Assembly (NCBI GenBank): GCA_012295275.1
Contig: CM022668.1
Location: forward strand, 9,672,541-9,715,040
Reading direction: 5' to 3'
From: Chrysomallon squamiferum
Lineage: Eukaryota > Mollusca > Gastropoda > Neomphalida > Peltospiridae
DNA: 42,500 nt
Shown piece after piece: positions 1 through 15,389 of this stretch. How positions within the stretch are numbered: the first letter of the stretch is position 1; every line of letters begins with the position of its first letter. The notes beneath the pieces were generated by a model, which worked only from the letters and a program-made list of their open reading frames with translations, had not been told where the DNA came from and ran no database searches. The position numbers and the translations under genes are program-made.

Positions 1-97
1 GGAAAGTAAGTTAAACAAATACATAAAACAAACAAACAAACTGAAAGACACTAAATAAAGAAGTACATTAACAAATTAACATCTATCTATCTATCTA

Positions 98-138
<41 letters not shown>

Positions 139-298
139 CATAATTAAAAAAACGGCAGTAAAGACACATGAATTTAACATTAAATATTAGCATTACAAAT
201 TGATACTGAAATTTGAACTGATGTAGTTTCAGTTAACAGCAGTATAAGTAACTTATATAACTTCATGTCTGTTTTTAATATATATATTTTTTTTTCAG
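1..298. other. intron sequence upstream of the first visible DPP exon
   Basis: No coding signal is visible. It contains an (ATCT)n-(AT)n tract at about 83-136. It ends in a T-run and CAG acceptor at 296-298, directly before the first recognised exon, so it is read as the end of an intron whose upstream exons are outside the window. Confidence 0.6.
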
Positions 299-4610
<4,312 letters not shown>

Positions 4611-4782
4611 CAGAATTTTATTTTATTAATTACTGTTTATTTTTCACCTCCATTTACTTACATACATCTCACTCTCATCTCATCATTTTGCCTGTATTCC
4701 AATTAAGCCATGTTTAACTTAGAGTAGTGCCCCTTTGGAACATCTTCACTGTTATTTATCTTGACTTTTTAAAAAGTTCTTT

Positions 4783-4788
4783 AATAAA
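4783..4788 (+). promoter_or_regulatory. candidate polyadenylation signal of the DPP4-like gene
   Basis: AATAAA lies about 175 bases after the homologous stop codon, in AT-rich sequence. Such hexamers are common by chance here, so position is the only support. Confidence 0.4.
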
Positions 4789-4985
4789 TACTTTATTGTT
4801 TTATATATTGTATAAATATGCATACAAATTAAAAGTTATTATTATTATAATTATTAAAATTAATGTTTTCTTTAAAACAAAAAAAATAAATGAAGCATTT
4901 TAATTAAAATTCTGTTCTTTCTGATAATAAGAAATGTTTTCAATTATTTTTGTTTAATTTTTATATTCAAATCACAAAATTCTGT

Positions 4986-4987
<2 letters not shown>

Positions 4988-5027
<40 letters not shown>
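4988..5027. repeat. poly-A tract
   Basis: About 38 consecutive A's, downstream of the DPP gene. It could be a retroposon tail or a simple expansion; no element body is recognisable upstream. Confidence 0.8.
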
Positions 5028-5031
<4 letters not shown>

Positions 5032-5928
5032 CATGACATTTATTTACTTTTAGGTAACATACACACTGTTTTTTACCTGCTTCCATTTTGAAAGTATTTT
5101 GACCATTTTTATGATGTAAGCATTCACTAAAACTCACCATACCCATCCTACAGTGTTTTATATTGCCAAAATGTCACAATTATTTCAGATGTTTTTCGTT
5201 TTTCCTGTAGCAGACATTTTATAGTTTTATGGTTACAAATATTTTTGACTCCTGAATACGCTAGTGTCATATGATTATGTGGAACACAGGTGGATGGTTA
5301 GAAGGAGGTACTGATGAATAGATGGACAGATGGATGAATGAAGAAATGAATGGTAGATGAATGAATTAAAATTACAAATACAGAAATGACTATTGTGTAT
5401 ATAACTGTAAAAATTTGTAAAAGTAGTAATAATTAACTAGGAAGTGAGGTATGTGTCAGAGAATGTCATAAATTATGTTAATTAATTTATGTAAATGTGT
5501 CACTGGTTAACATAAATTATGTTATAATATATACCATATTAATAGACATTTTATCAATTTATGAATCTTATTTCCATTAATTAACATTAAAATATGTTAT
5601 TTCATGTGTTTCATTAAAACATACTAATTTATGAAGATAGATTATAATAATTGGAATAAACTAACACATATTCACTAATTTTTTATTAGATTGCATAAAT
5701 TATTTTAAAAATTTAAATTGCTTATAACAGTATAAACAATTAATTAACATAAATAATTTTATGTTAATTTGTTTGGATATATTTATCACATCTATTTCAT
5801 AGTTTATATTGTTATGAGAAATGAATATTAAAATAATTTTTTTAATTTAAAAATTATTCTTAGCAGTATTAGTGCTTTTAAAAATAAATTTTGTTACCCT
5901 CCTGTTTTTGGTATCTAAATTGGTGCTT

Positions 5929-5985
5929 TCACTTCCACTTCCACTTCCACTTCCACTTTCACTTTCACTTTCACTTTCACTTTAG
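5929..5985. repeat. CACTTC/CACTTT hexanucleotide array
   Basis: About nine copies of a 6-base unit. The first copies are CACTTC and the later ones CACTTT, showing a variant switch inside the array. Confidence 0.85.
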
Positions 5986-7445
5986 TTTTATTTAGTACTT
6001 TTTGTTTTCTGCTGTTTTTATCATTAAAGTAATTTTTATAATATTTCTCTTATAATAAACTCTTTTTTCATGTTGATATATAAAAGTAGTTTAATCTCTT
6101 TTGATGTATTTTTGATGAATATTAAAACTGTTTTTAAATTTACCTTGTAATTTTGAAGAACAAGAAAATTATATGTGATGTTTTTTTGTTTTTGTGTGTG
6201 TGTGTGTGGATGTGTGATTTCTGAACTATCATATGTTAACAAATTTATATATATATTATTGGTTTTTTCAAAAGTATTGTATAAACTTTTTTTTAAATAC
6301 TTTTTGAATCTAGCATTGTATTTTCAAAAATTAAAATAAATTAAATTAAATAAATAAGTAAATAAAATATATACTATAAAGGAATGAATGAATAAATAAA
6401 GGAAACTATGAATGAATGTGTGACTGAATAAATAAATAAGTAAATTAATTTTAAAAAAGGAATGAGTGAATGAATGGATGAATGAATGAATTAAATAATT
6501 ATTACTCACTTTATTCATTGATGTATGTAATTATTAACGATAATGTGCCAATTTAAAGATCTGATTGATTTCTGATCCTTCATACAGTCATATCTACTCA
6601 CATGTACTCACATCTACTCACTACAGCAAGATTTCTTTTACTATCTGATACCTGTGACCTAGATTTATTCTATGTGTGTCTCAAAACTGTTTGGAATGGG
6701 AAATTACTGCTGAAATAAAGATATTTGCAGTGTCATGTAGAAATAGGTTTTATTCTTCTTTTGGTTAGATTGAGCAAAAATAGTACCAAATCAGAATAAA
6801 AAACGTTTTTTGGTTTGTTTTTCTTTTCTTTTTCTTTTTTCTGTGAGCAGTTTCAAAAGTTTATATTTTTTAATATTTTTAACAGTGACTGATTTTTGGT
6901 TAGATTGGGAAATATTATCAGTTTCTAGTAGCAGGTCAAAATGTTATAATATTTTCTTCTTCACAGTGATGTTTTTTTTTCTTTTCTTTTTTCTTTTTTT
7001 TTAATTTGTAAACTGAAAAAAATGGAATTATCAAGTTTTATTAAAATGGTTTTGTAAATTGTTGGTTAGGTTGGAAATGAACTGGAATTATTTATTGGAT
7101 AAAAATGCTACAGAAATATAATTTATCCGTGAGAATATTTGTTAAATATCTGAAAATCTCTGTAATTCAGATGGTTGATCCCAAGAAAGGAATAATTTTT
7201 ATTTTGTTAAACTGAAACAGTTTTTTCTAAATTGTAAATTTCTGGTTGGATTGTTTTACAAGTGTGGTTGTTTGTCGGGTGGGGTGTTTTCAAATACAAA
7301 TATTGATGAAACAGTATTATAGAACAACCTGCTGAAATTGTTTTTTTCAAAGAAATGTTCCCATGTAAACTTCAGAAGTTTGATGAGGAAAAGGTAAATT
7401 GTGGGAGAATTTTCTCCATTTGTTAATTATTTGTTAAGCCTTGTA

Positions 7446-7492
<47 letters not shown>

Positions 7493-7939
7493 CTTTAATT
7501 TTTTTTTTTAAATATATAATTCTATTAATATATACTTGTACACCATTTTGTTCTCTTTTTTTTCTTCTGTTTTTATTTATTATTTTTTCCTGTTCAGGAT
7601 CAGATATTATTTTAATTGTTTTCTTGTTTCCATGACTACTGTTGTTACTGTTTACAATTCCAGGAAGTGTTGTGGTTTTTAATTTCCTATCTTGCTATGT
7701 ATCATGACTGTTCTTGTTGTTGTTGTTGTTTTGTTTCACTTGGAAAGTTTTGTTTTAATACCATTTGTGATACATTGACTGTTTAACTGAATTTATTTCC
7801 AATTTTCATTCTTCTGCACTGCACAACAGGGCTCAAGCCTGCTCATCGTGGGCCCATCTTTTCAACATGGGTTTGTCTAAATCAAATTTAATATGTATCT
7901 TTTAATGGTTTCATAGTATTACAACAGATCTCTATGGTG

Positions 7940-8425
7940 ATACTGTAAAACAAATTTTCATTGGTTAAAATATCCTATGTGATGGATATGATTGGCTGAA
8001 TGTAAAACTAAAAGTCAGTGCTTAAAATACATTTGACTGGTTATATTCAGTTTTAACAGTAATTTGGTAAAATATTGTATATAACAAAAAATCTAATTGG
8101 CTCTGTTTAAAATTAACATTCATTGGTTAAAACATTTTATAAACCCAATATAATTAGCTGAACATATACTATCAGTCATAGGTAATAATAATTTGAATAC
8201 TGTGACAGACTGTCTGTATGCAAACAAGAAAATTCCCAGGTAAAATGCTTTAACCAGATACCTGATTGGTTGAAAGAATTTTGTACAACAGATCTGATTG
8301 GTTGAAAGTATTTTGTACAGTAGATCTCATTGGTTAAAAATGCTTTTGTTAATTAGACTTAATTGTCTGTATGTTAACTTAATAGGCACTGGTTGAAATA
8401 ACAGATCTGACTGGTTATGTGTAAA
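7940..8425. repeat. degenerate ~32-bp minisatellite with a TGATTGGTTGAAA core
   Basis: ATTGG or ACTGG words recur at 7960, 7991, 8036, 8096, 8122, 8265, 8297, 8329, 8388 and 8410. The clearest spacing is 31-32 bases. The best-preserved units are at about 8260-8335, where gatctgattggttgaaag is followed by an attttgtaca element. The outer copies are strongly diverged. Confidence 0.65.
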
Positions 8426-10099
8426 ATAAAAAGAAATATTTAGTGAAAAGGGATGGATATGGACATTCATAAATTTAATAAGACATGGATTAAAATATTG
8501 TGTTATGCAGACAGTGCTAAGTGTAAAATGTATAAACAATCAAATTTAATAATAAAAATGTTCTTTATTTGATTTTGTTATCCTGAAACAGGCTATATCT
8601 AAAATTGTTTCTTTTCCCCTAACATTCTCTTCTTTTTCTGGACACCAGAATTTAAACCTTTTATAAACTTCATTTTTCCACACATTATTTTTTTACATCT
8701 TATTTAACCGTTCATAATGGCTGACCACCTAAATATTATAAGATTATAAAATAACAACATGAAAGTGTACTGAATTTTATTACATCATTTATTACCAATG
8801 ATGCACTTTAAAACGTTTTAAAATCTTGCCCACTTTATTCCATATATTTTAACTTTCTTATTTTTATTTGACTGTTTTACTAAACATACAAAACCCTTTT
8901 ATTCATTACCTCAGTGTTAATTATACATTTTACAATATCCATCCATGTTTTTGTTAACTTATCTTTGTTATGTGTGTAGTCTTTATTTTTTACATTACTT
9001 GAATATGACTATAGAATATTTCAAAATCTTGTTCTGTACATAAAGATGTACATTATTTAAAAAGAAAATACCTTTATTGATAAATCTGTACATATTTTTA
9101 AAATTTTTAAATATTTTTTGTTTAATGATTATTAGTCTATGGACTGGTTCCCATTTTTTTTTTTTGTTCAGTTTTGTTTCACTACCAAGTTTTAAATTAT
9201 GAAATAAATTTATCACTATTGAACCAAACTGGTGTTATTGTTTATTTACTTATATTTATTTTAATCATTTCTTATTCAGTCAAAAGGCCAGGCTGTAGGT
9301 TTGTTATATAAATTCCAAATTGGAATTATCACAGGCTGAATGTTCCCAAGTGATCAAATGGCCTATTTCCCAATCCAACTTTTGCTACTGAAAGGTATAT
9401 ATAAAATAATTATGACAAATACTGATTTCTGTTCAAATGAAATGTGTTTTACCAGAGAAAGTTGAACAGTTTTATAAAAAATGTATTTTAAAAGCTTATA
9501 TAAATACCAGTTTTATGCAGAACATAGGAGGGTGTCAGCATAAATATTTTAATAACAGTAGTAATAGCGTTAACAGCAGAAATAGCAGTAGTAGCAGCAG
9601 CACTAGAAACAGTAGTAGTAGTGGCAGAGTAGAAACAGTGGCAACAGTTATATTTGTAATAGATAATATTCTAAATAGAAGAAAATAAAAACAACAACAA
9701 AATCTTTGCTTTCACCATTATATATTCAAAATATACGTTAGACCCTCATTAATACACATTTCACAATCAAAATAAATGTTTTATCAAAAACTGTGTAAAC
9801 TAACTACAAGTATACAGTATGAGTGAAAGTAACAAACCTCTACAAAAATAATAATGTTCATAATTTATAAAACTGGTAATAGGATTTCCAAATTACATAA
9901 TTCATTAACTTGCATAGACCAGTTGTAATTACAGCCACAACCATTATTGCCTAGGCAAAGAACATAACAAAGACTGATTACCCATCTAAATCTTATTAAT
10001 TCAAACTTAGGGCCATAATAATCCATGGTTAGGTCCCTAGAGTTTTATGACACCTGGCACCAACAGTGCCTCAACAAAACAACAACTGAAAAAAACCTC

Positions 10100-10206
10100 A
10101 ATACTACTACTACTACTAATAATAATAATAGTAATATTAGTAATAATAATACTAATAATACTACTTAATAATAATAATAACAATAATAATAATAATAATA
10201 ATCACT
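10100..10206. repeat. ACT/AAT compound trinucleotide tract
   Basis: Imperfect actact, aataat and agtaat units over about 100 bp of intergenic DNA. Confidence 0.85.
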
Positions 10207-10639
10207 ATAATAAAAATAATATAAAATAACTCATATGATTAACAATGAAATAATTATATTTATACATCATATTATTCATAAAAGTAATACTCGTAATTCC
10301 CATTAAACTTTTTATAAAAATCACTCAGCTTATTTTATTTCATTTCTGGCACTTCAAATTAACATTTCAGTGTAATATATTAATATTATAAGCAATGTTA
10401 CAAATGATGACAATTTGGCAAACTTCAAGTAACATATTTTTTTATTTAATTGAGACTTGATATCAGATGAAAATAATTAAAGTGATGACATGATCTTAAT
10501 GTGGCTCTGTCTATAACACACATGTCTGTGTGTCTTCCAGTGTAGTTTTAAGTATCTGCCAATGTATGTACATACTTATGTGAATGTACCTGCATGTCTC
10601 TTCATGCTATATGTAGATATGTCTAAATATGTACAAATA

Positions 10640-10663
10640 TGTGTATACATACATACATACATG

Positions 10664-10694
<31 letters not shown>

Positions 10695-10696
10695 TT
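10640..10696. repeat. (CATA)n-(TA)n microsatellite
   Basis: catacata units run into a TA run. Confidence 0.8.
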
Positions 10697-11068
10697 GAAC
10701 ATAGCTTTAAATATCTAAATGCATAAATATATGTAAGTACATCAAAATGTGACCATTATAAATATATAACAAAACAAAAAAATAATAATAAATAAATAAA
10801 TAAAAAAATAATAATAATAATAATCAAGAAAAATTAAAATTAAAATAAAAAAATTCAATTATTGCAGTTTTGCCAAACCAAAGCCTATGTTTATACAACA
10901 ATGTAACAAACTAATCACTAGTGTTCTGATTTTGAACAAAATTAACTAATTAAAGTTTCACCTAAATAGTTTTTATAACAAAGATATAAATAAAATTAAT
11001 ATTTTTAGCTATCCCAAATATCTGTTAGTTCATAATGAGCCTACATAAAGAACTAGTCCCAAGAACAA

Positions 11069-11127
<59 letters not shown>

Positions 11128-11128
11128 C
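11069..11128. repeat. (AAT)n microsatellite
   Basis: An almost uninterrupted AAT run of about 60 bases in the 3' flank of the GORAB gene, followed by degenerate AAT-like sequence to about 11205. Confidence 0.9.
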
Positions 11129-11610
11129 TTAATAGTAATAATAGTAATAATACTGATAACATTGATAATAATGATAATAATAATTATAAATAATAAATAA
11201 TAATTTACAAATTCAACAATAACAGTACAAGGAATAACCTCATAAAAAATCCAAAAATATTAAATATAAAAATTTTATGTTTGTTTAGGATTTCAGGTGA
11301 CTGCATCCAGAAAATTTATGCATGGAACTAATCATAATATAAAAACATTTCTGATAAAGATTTTACACAAAACACCATAACTATAATATAAATAAATATA
11401 ATTCTAACAAAACTAAGCATAATAACAGCTAATAAATATAATACTATTATTTGGAATTTATCACAAAAAATATATAATTAAAAAATAATAATGATATTTA
11501 AAATAAAAAAAATAAAAAATAAAAAAATAAAAAAATATTTAAAAAAAAAAAAAATAAAAACCTCTTGAGATTCAGACTTATCAGCAATGTTGACCACCTT
11601 AAAATATGTT

Positions 11611-12484
11611 TTAAATATTATCATTATTATTGACCTCTGACACACTCAGGGAAGAAGACAGATTATTTTGTTTTGTTGTGAGATTCAAATTGTTCTGGTT
11701 GGAATCATAAACACGGTTTTCCAAAGTGTCTGAATTGGAGTTATCTCCCACTTGTAATGTTTGTTTCTGGACTTCCATTTCAGTAGTTTCAAGTTTTGAA
11801 TTGTTTTCATTTCCAGATGATTTCTCCTCATTTTGTGATTTCAACGTGGCATCGGTTTTTTCTGCTGCAGATATGTGTTGAGTTTTTTCATTGGTTAAAT
11901 GTGAAACACCAGTAATGTTAGATTCTTCCTTATTGGTTATCTTTTCATGGACAACATTTTCTTTAACAGGACTACTTTCACCAGTTAGGTTATGTTCTGC
12001 AGGTATTTTTTCATCTGCCATAGTTTTAATGTTATCTGTTTTTTCACTGGTCACATTATTAATGTTATCTGTTCTTTCATTGGTCACGTTGTTAACATTA
12101 TCTGTTCTCTCACTGGTCCCATGTTCACTGTTATTTGTATTTTCATTGGTGACGTGTGATTCTTGTGCCCCTCCTCCTATCACATGATTCTGATGAAAGG
12201 AAGATTCTGGAATTTTCCGGGCAGGATTGTTCAGAGTGTGAACGGAATTAAAATTGGTCAGAGGTGGAATTGCTGGAATTGTAAGCTCCATTTCTTCCAT
12301 GGAGATCTCCATTTCAAGCTGCTGCATCAGCTCAGAGAGTTTCTTGGCTTTGCGGATTTCGTTCTGGTTGATGATTGTGTACAGATGTTCTGTCAGCTGT
12401 TCTTTGGCTTCTCCTTTTTCAAACAGGTTCATTTTAGCTTTGATGAATTCTTGTTCAGCCTTTTCATACTTCCTCCTGATTTTG

Positions 12485-12579
<95 letters not shown>

Positions 12580-13930
12580 GTAATATATTGATAGAACAAA
12601 ATACATTATCAAAATAGGTAATTTGGATAATAAAACACTTCTAAAATAAAAAGATAAAATAATGAAATATTGATAAAATAAAAAAACAAAACTAACAATA
12701 CAATAATAAGGAAAAAAAAAGATAACAGGAAGACAGATTTTAAATAATAAAAATGATTATGAAATAGCAAAACAATAAAAACACATTCATCATTAACACT
12801 TTTCTCCGTCTCCATCTTCCATCTATCTCTCTCATTCACAAACACATATACACACATACACTCTCTCACACTCTCTCTCTCTCTCTGTCTCTCTCTGTCT
12901 GTCTGTCTGTCTCTCTCTTCTCTCAGCTAAACTTACTGGGCATCCTGGTACTGCAGACTTGCCTCCTCTATTTTGTCTCTGATGATACTGACATCAGCTG
13001 ACAACAAATCATCAAGATGACTCAGCTCTTTCTGTATCTTAGTTAACTTCTCACTCTCTGCCTTAGCCGCCTTCTTTCTGTTACAAAATAAATAAATGAA
13101 CAAATAGACCACTACATATACTGTTACAAATAAATAAATATACTTGTATAGATATGATCGTAAACTCACACATAATATACACAAAGTTTATAGACAACCT
13201 ATAAACCTATAATGATAAACATACAAAATAAGTAAATGATAGAATTTTAAAATAAAAAATAACAGCACTATAATAATATTATTATTCCATTTATTAATCT
13301 TTTCCAAATTCAACAATTTTCACTATTTCCTTATATATCAGTCAGTAACATATACACACACACACACACAGGAAATAATTTTGTTGAACAGTAAGTAATT
13401 CATTCATTTGCCTTAGCTCAGGAAATTCATTTATTAATAGGTACTGAATTATGTTTAAAATAATTAAATATACATTTATTAAAGTATGCACTTTATCTGA
13501 GATTTAGTTAATTATGTTAAATCTGTTTGAATAAAACAGGTAATACTAAGATCCCAGTTACTAGACTATGATACCCCAAATATTGTAGAGATTGTGAATT
13601 TTACATTTAATAAGATATTCTGATTAAATCCACAGACAAACAAATGTTCAAAACATTCACCTTTCATTAATGGCCTTGGTCAGATAATTTCTTTTCTGTT
13701 TGTTTGCTTCCTCAATCATCCTTTGTTGTCTTTGAAAGTGTTCCATTCTGTTCAGTTCAGAACTATAAAAACAATTAACAAATAAACTTAATACAAATAA
13801 TAACAACAACAATAATAATGTTATAATTAATAATAACAAATAATAATAATAATAACTTATAATAATAAGAAGAAGATTAGAAATTAGAAGAAGAAGAAAT
13901 AAGAATAACATTACTTCAGATAATATACAC

Positions 13931-13964
<34 letters not shown>

Positions 13965-14493
13965 TATATTGACATGTGATGCAAATGCAGATTAATCAAT
14001 TTAGGAAACAATAATTTTTGTAATAAAATAAACTAATATTCATCATAGGAATAATAAAAAATGTGTACTTTTTCAAAACGAGTTTACACTCTTAACTGAC
14101 AGATAGAAAATAATTACACAAAATGTTTCACCTAAGTACTTCATTTTCATCAAGCTCTCTTGCTTCATTTTCATCACTTTTAGCTTCTTGTGCTACTTTC
14201 TGTTGTCCAGTTTCTTCTTCAGTTTTGGTGGTCACCTTGTCCTGGTTACTGCTGACCACCTCTTTAGAGGGTTTATTTGTGACAGGTTTTGTGTTTTGTG
14301 GCTGGCTCAGCCGTTCTGATGGATGAAGTGATTGTGACGGGACCTCATTTTGTCGACTGACAAACTGGCTTCTGTTTGTTCTGGGACGTTTAATCTGTGC
14401 TTGCTTTTTAACAGCTGTAATAATAATAAGAAGAAGAAGAAGAAGAAGAATAATAAGAATAATATAATGTAGTAGTAATAATAATAATATAAT

Positions 14494-14526
<33 letters not shown>

Positions 14527-15011
14527 TAATGTAGTAGTAGTAATAATAATAATAAATAAATAAATAAATAACGAGTATAATGATGATAATCACAAATATG
14601 TGTTTTGTGTCCTTGTGTGTTGTTAGAATATGTCTCCTTGGGCATAATTAGTACTATGTAATACGATATTGGTTTATTAACAAAATAAAAATTTAAAGGG
14701 TCTACATATAATTAAGTAAACTGCCAAAAACGAAGAAGGAAAAAAAAAACACTTTAACACTAAAAATGCTCAGTTAACAACTTCGTAGAAATAGGAAAGT
14801 CTTAACGCTTAAGAAAGTCTTAGAGCTACATGTGCTGCTTCTTTCGTTACGACTTAAAACTTCTAGTAAATGTTATAAAAAATTAGCTTTAATTTATTGT
14901 TATAATCTCACCAAATTTTCCATCTCCAGAAAACTGATTACCGTGGCTGTCTTTCCCTGAAACTTTAAGTTTCTTCAGATCTTCATCAGTGAATCCAGCC
15001 CAACCTGCCAT
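11611..15011 (-). CDS. GORAB: GORAB ortholog (RAB6-interacting golgin)
   Basis: Complete five-exon gene. Coding exons in transcript order: 14912-15011, 14132-14414, 13661-13762, 12937-13077 and 11611-12475. They total 1,491 bases, giving 496 residues, with matching phases and GT-AG ends. The start gives MAGWAGFTDEDLKKLK, like the GORAB N-terminal WAGFSEEEL motif. Residues 1-128 include a low-complexity polar linker. The conserved coiled-coil core (about 130-275) contains RMIEEANKQKRNYLTKAI, KIQKELSHLDDLLSADVSII and KEQLTEHLYTIINQNEIRKA, each close to vertebrate GORAB. GORAB is a golgin of the Golgi that binds RAB6 and SCYL1 and supports COPI traffic. The C-terminal ~200 residues are Asn/Thr/Glu-rich, diverged, and carry a short tandem repeat at about 327-357. 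The acceptors of exons 2 and 5 lie directly against microsatellites. The ATG is chosen by homology and faces the CCNB1IP1 gene. Confidence 0.93.
12031..12120 (-). repeat. 33-bp coding tandem repeat in GORAB
   Basis: Two full units and a partial third, 33 bases each, encode variants of an 11-residue unit: SERTDNVNNVT, NERTDNINNVT and SEKTDNIKTMA. The period keeps the frame. It lies in the unconserved tail of GORAB. Confidence 0.8.
12487..12591. repeat. (TAA)n microsatellite next to the GORAB exon 5 acceptor
   Basis: About 105 bases of taa/taatga repeat, read as (TTA)n on the transcribed strand. It ends about 11 bases before the acceptor AG at 12476-12477. Confidence 0.9.
13933..13961. repeat. 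(TA)n microsatellite in GORAB intron 2
   Basis: About 29 bases of uninterrupted TA. Confidence 0.85.
14415..14575. repeat. AAT/AAG/AGT compound microsatellite at the GORAB exon 2 acceptor
   Basis: On the transcribed strand, (TTA)n and (CTT)n units run straight into TTACAG at the exon 2 boundary (14414/14415), so the repeat itself is the polypyrimidine tract. Confidence 0.9.
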
Positions 15012-15389
15012 GTTGTCAAACTTGTAACCTTAATAATACCGAACTTATTTTGACGTTTTCTATGTAATAATCTTAAGTACAAAGGGAAACAACTAGCTAC
15101 AATAATAAATTTCCATATCGACTATGATCGCTGGCATTTCGACTGCTGTCGCACATGTTCGCAATATTCCGAAAATTTTCGATTTTAGCAGACGACGGTT
15201 TGAAATAAAACTTCATAAAGGTTTTTATTTTTATTTTTATTTAAAATAATCAGTAAAAAAGTAAACTAACGTTTCTAATTAACGGTGTTTAAAGAACTTT
15301 TAGAACAGTAACGAACATTCATTCATTCATTCATTTTATTTATTTATTTATTTATTTTTGTTTTGTTTTTAAGAGACCTTTGAAAAATA
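15012..15389. promoter_or_regulatory. candidate bidirectional promoter between GORAB and CCNB1IP1
   Basis: Only 378 bases separate the two divergent start codons, so both 5' UTRs and core promoters must fit here unless transcription starts inside the neighbour. The part at 15050-15205 is richer in CpG (tcg, acg, ccg words) than the surrounding DNA and holds a CRE half-site (TTTTGACGTTTT near 15046-15058). No clear TATA box is visible. A pyrimidine tract ending in AAG at 15370-15372 could be a 5' UTR splice acceptor for the right-hand gene. Confidence 0.6.

Larger units (their letters stand above)
4611..11610. other. intergenic region between convergent DPP4-like and GORAB genes
   Basis: About 7 kb separates the + strand DPP stop and the - strand GORAB stop. 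No exon with recognisable homology was found on either strand. It holds a 38-A run (4988-5027), palindromic AT-rich words around 5460-5530, a CACTTY hexamer array (5929-5985), (ATT)n at 7447-7492, a degenerate ~32-bp minisatellite (7940-8425), AGT-rich sequence near 9555-9640, and AAT tracts near 10100-10205 and 11070-11130. A slightly GC-richer patch at about 7815-7875 has no reading I can name. Untranslated 3' ends of both flanking genes must lie here. Confidence 0.7.

Noticed and set aside
5460-5530. AT-rich palindromic words (cataaatta ... taatttatg), a possible MITE terminus
   Set aside because: The arms are only nine bases of A/T-dominated sequence, with no target-site duplication or second terminus.
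9437-9688. 83-codon open frame starting MKCVLPEKVEQFYKK
   Set aside because: The second half is an AGT/AAC repeat giving poly-Ser/Asn, and the first half has no recognised homology or splice context.
12163-12591. Open frames on the + strand opposite GORAB exon 5
   Set aside because: They are antisense shadows of a conserved exon and have no homology of their own.
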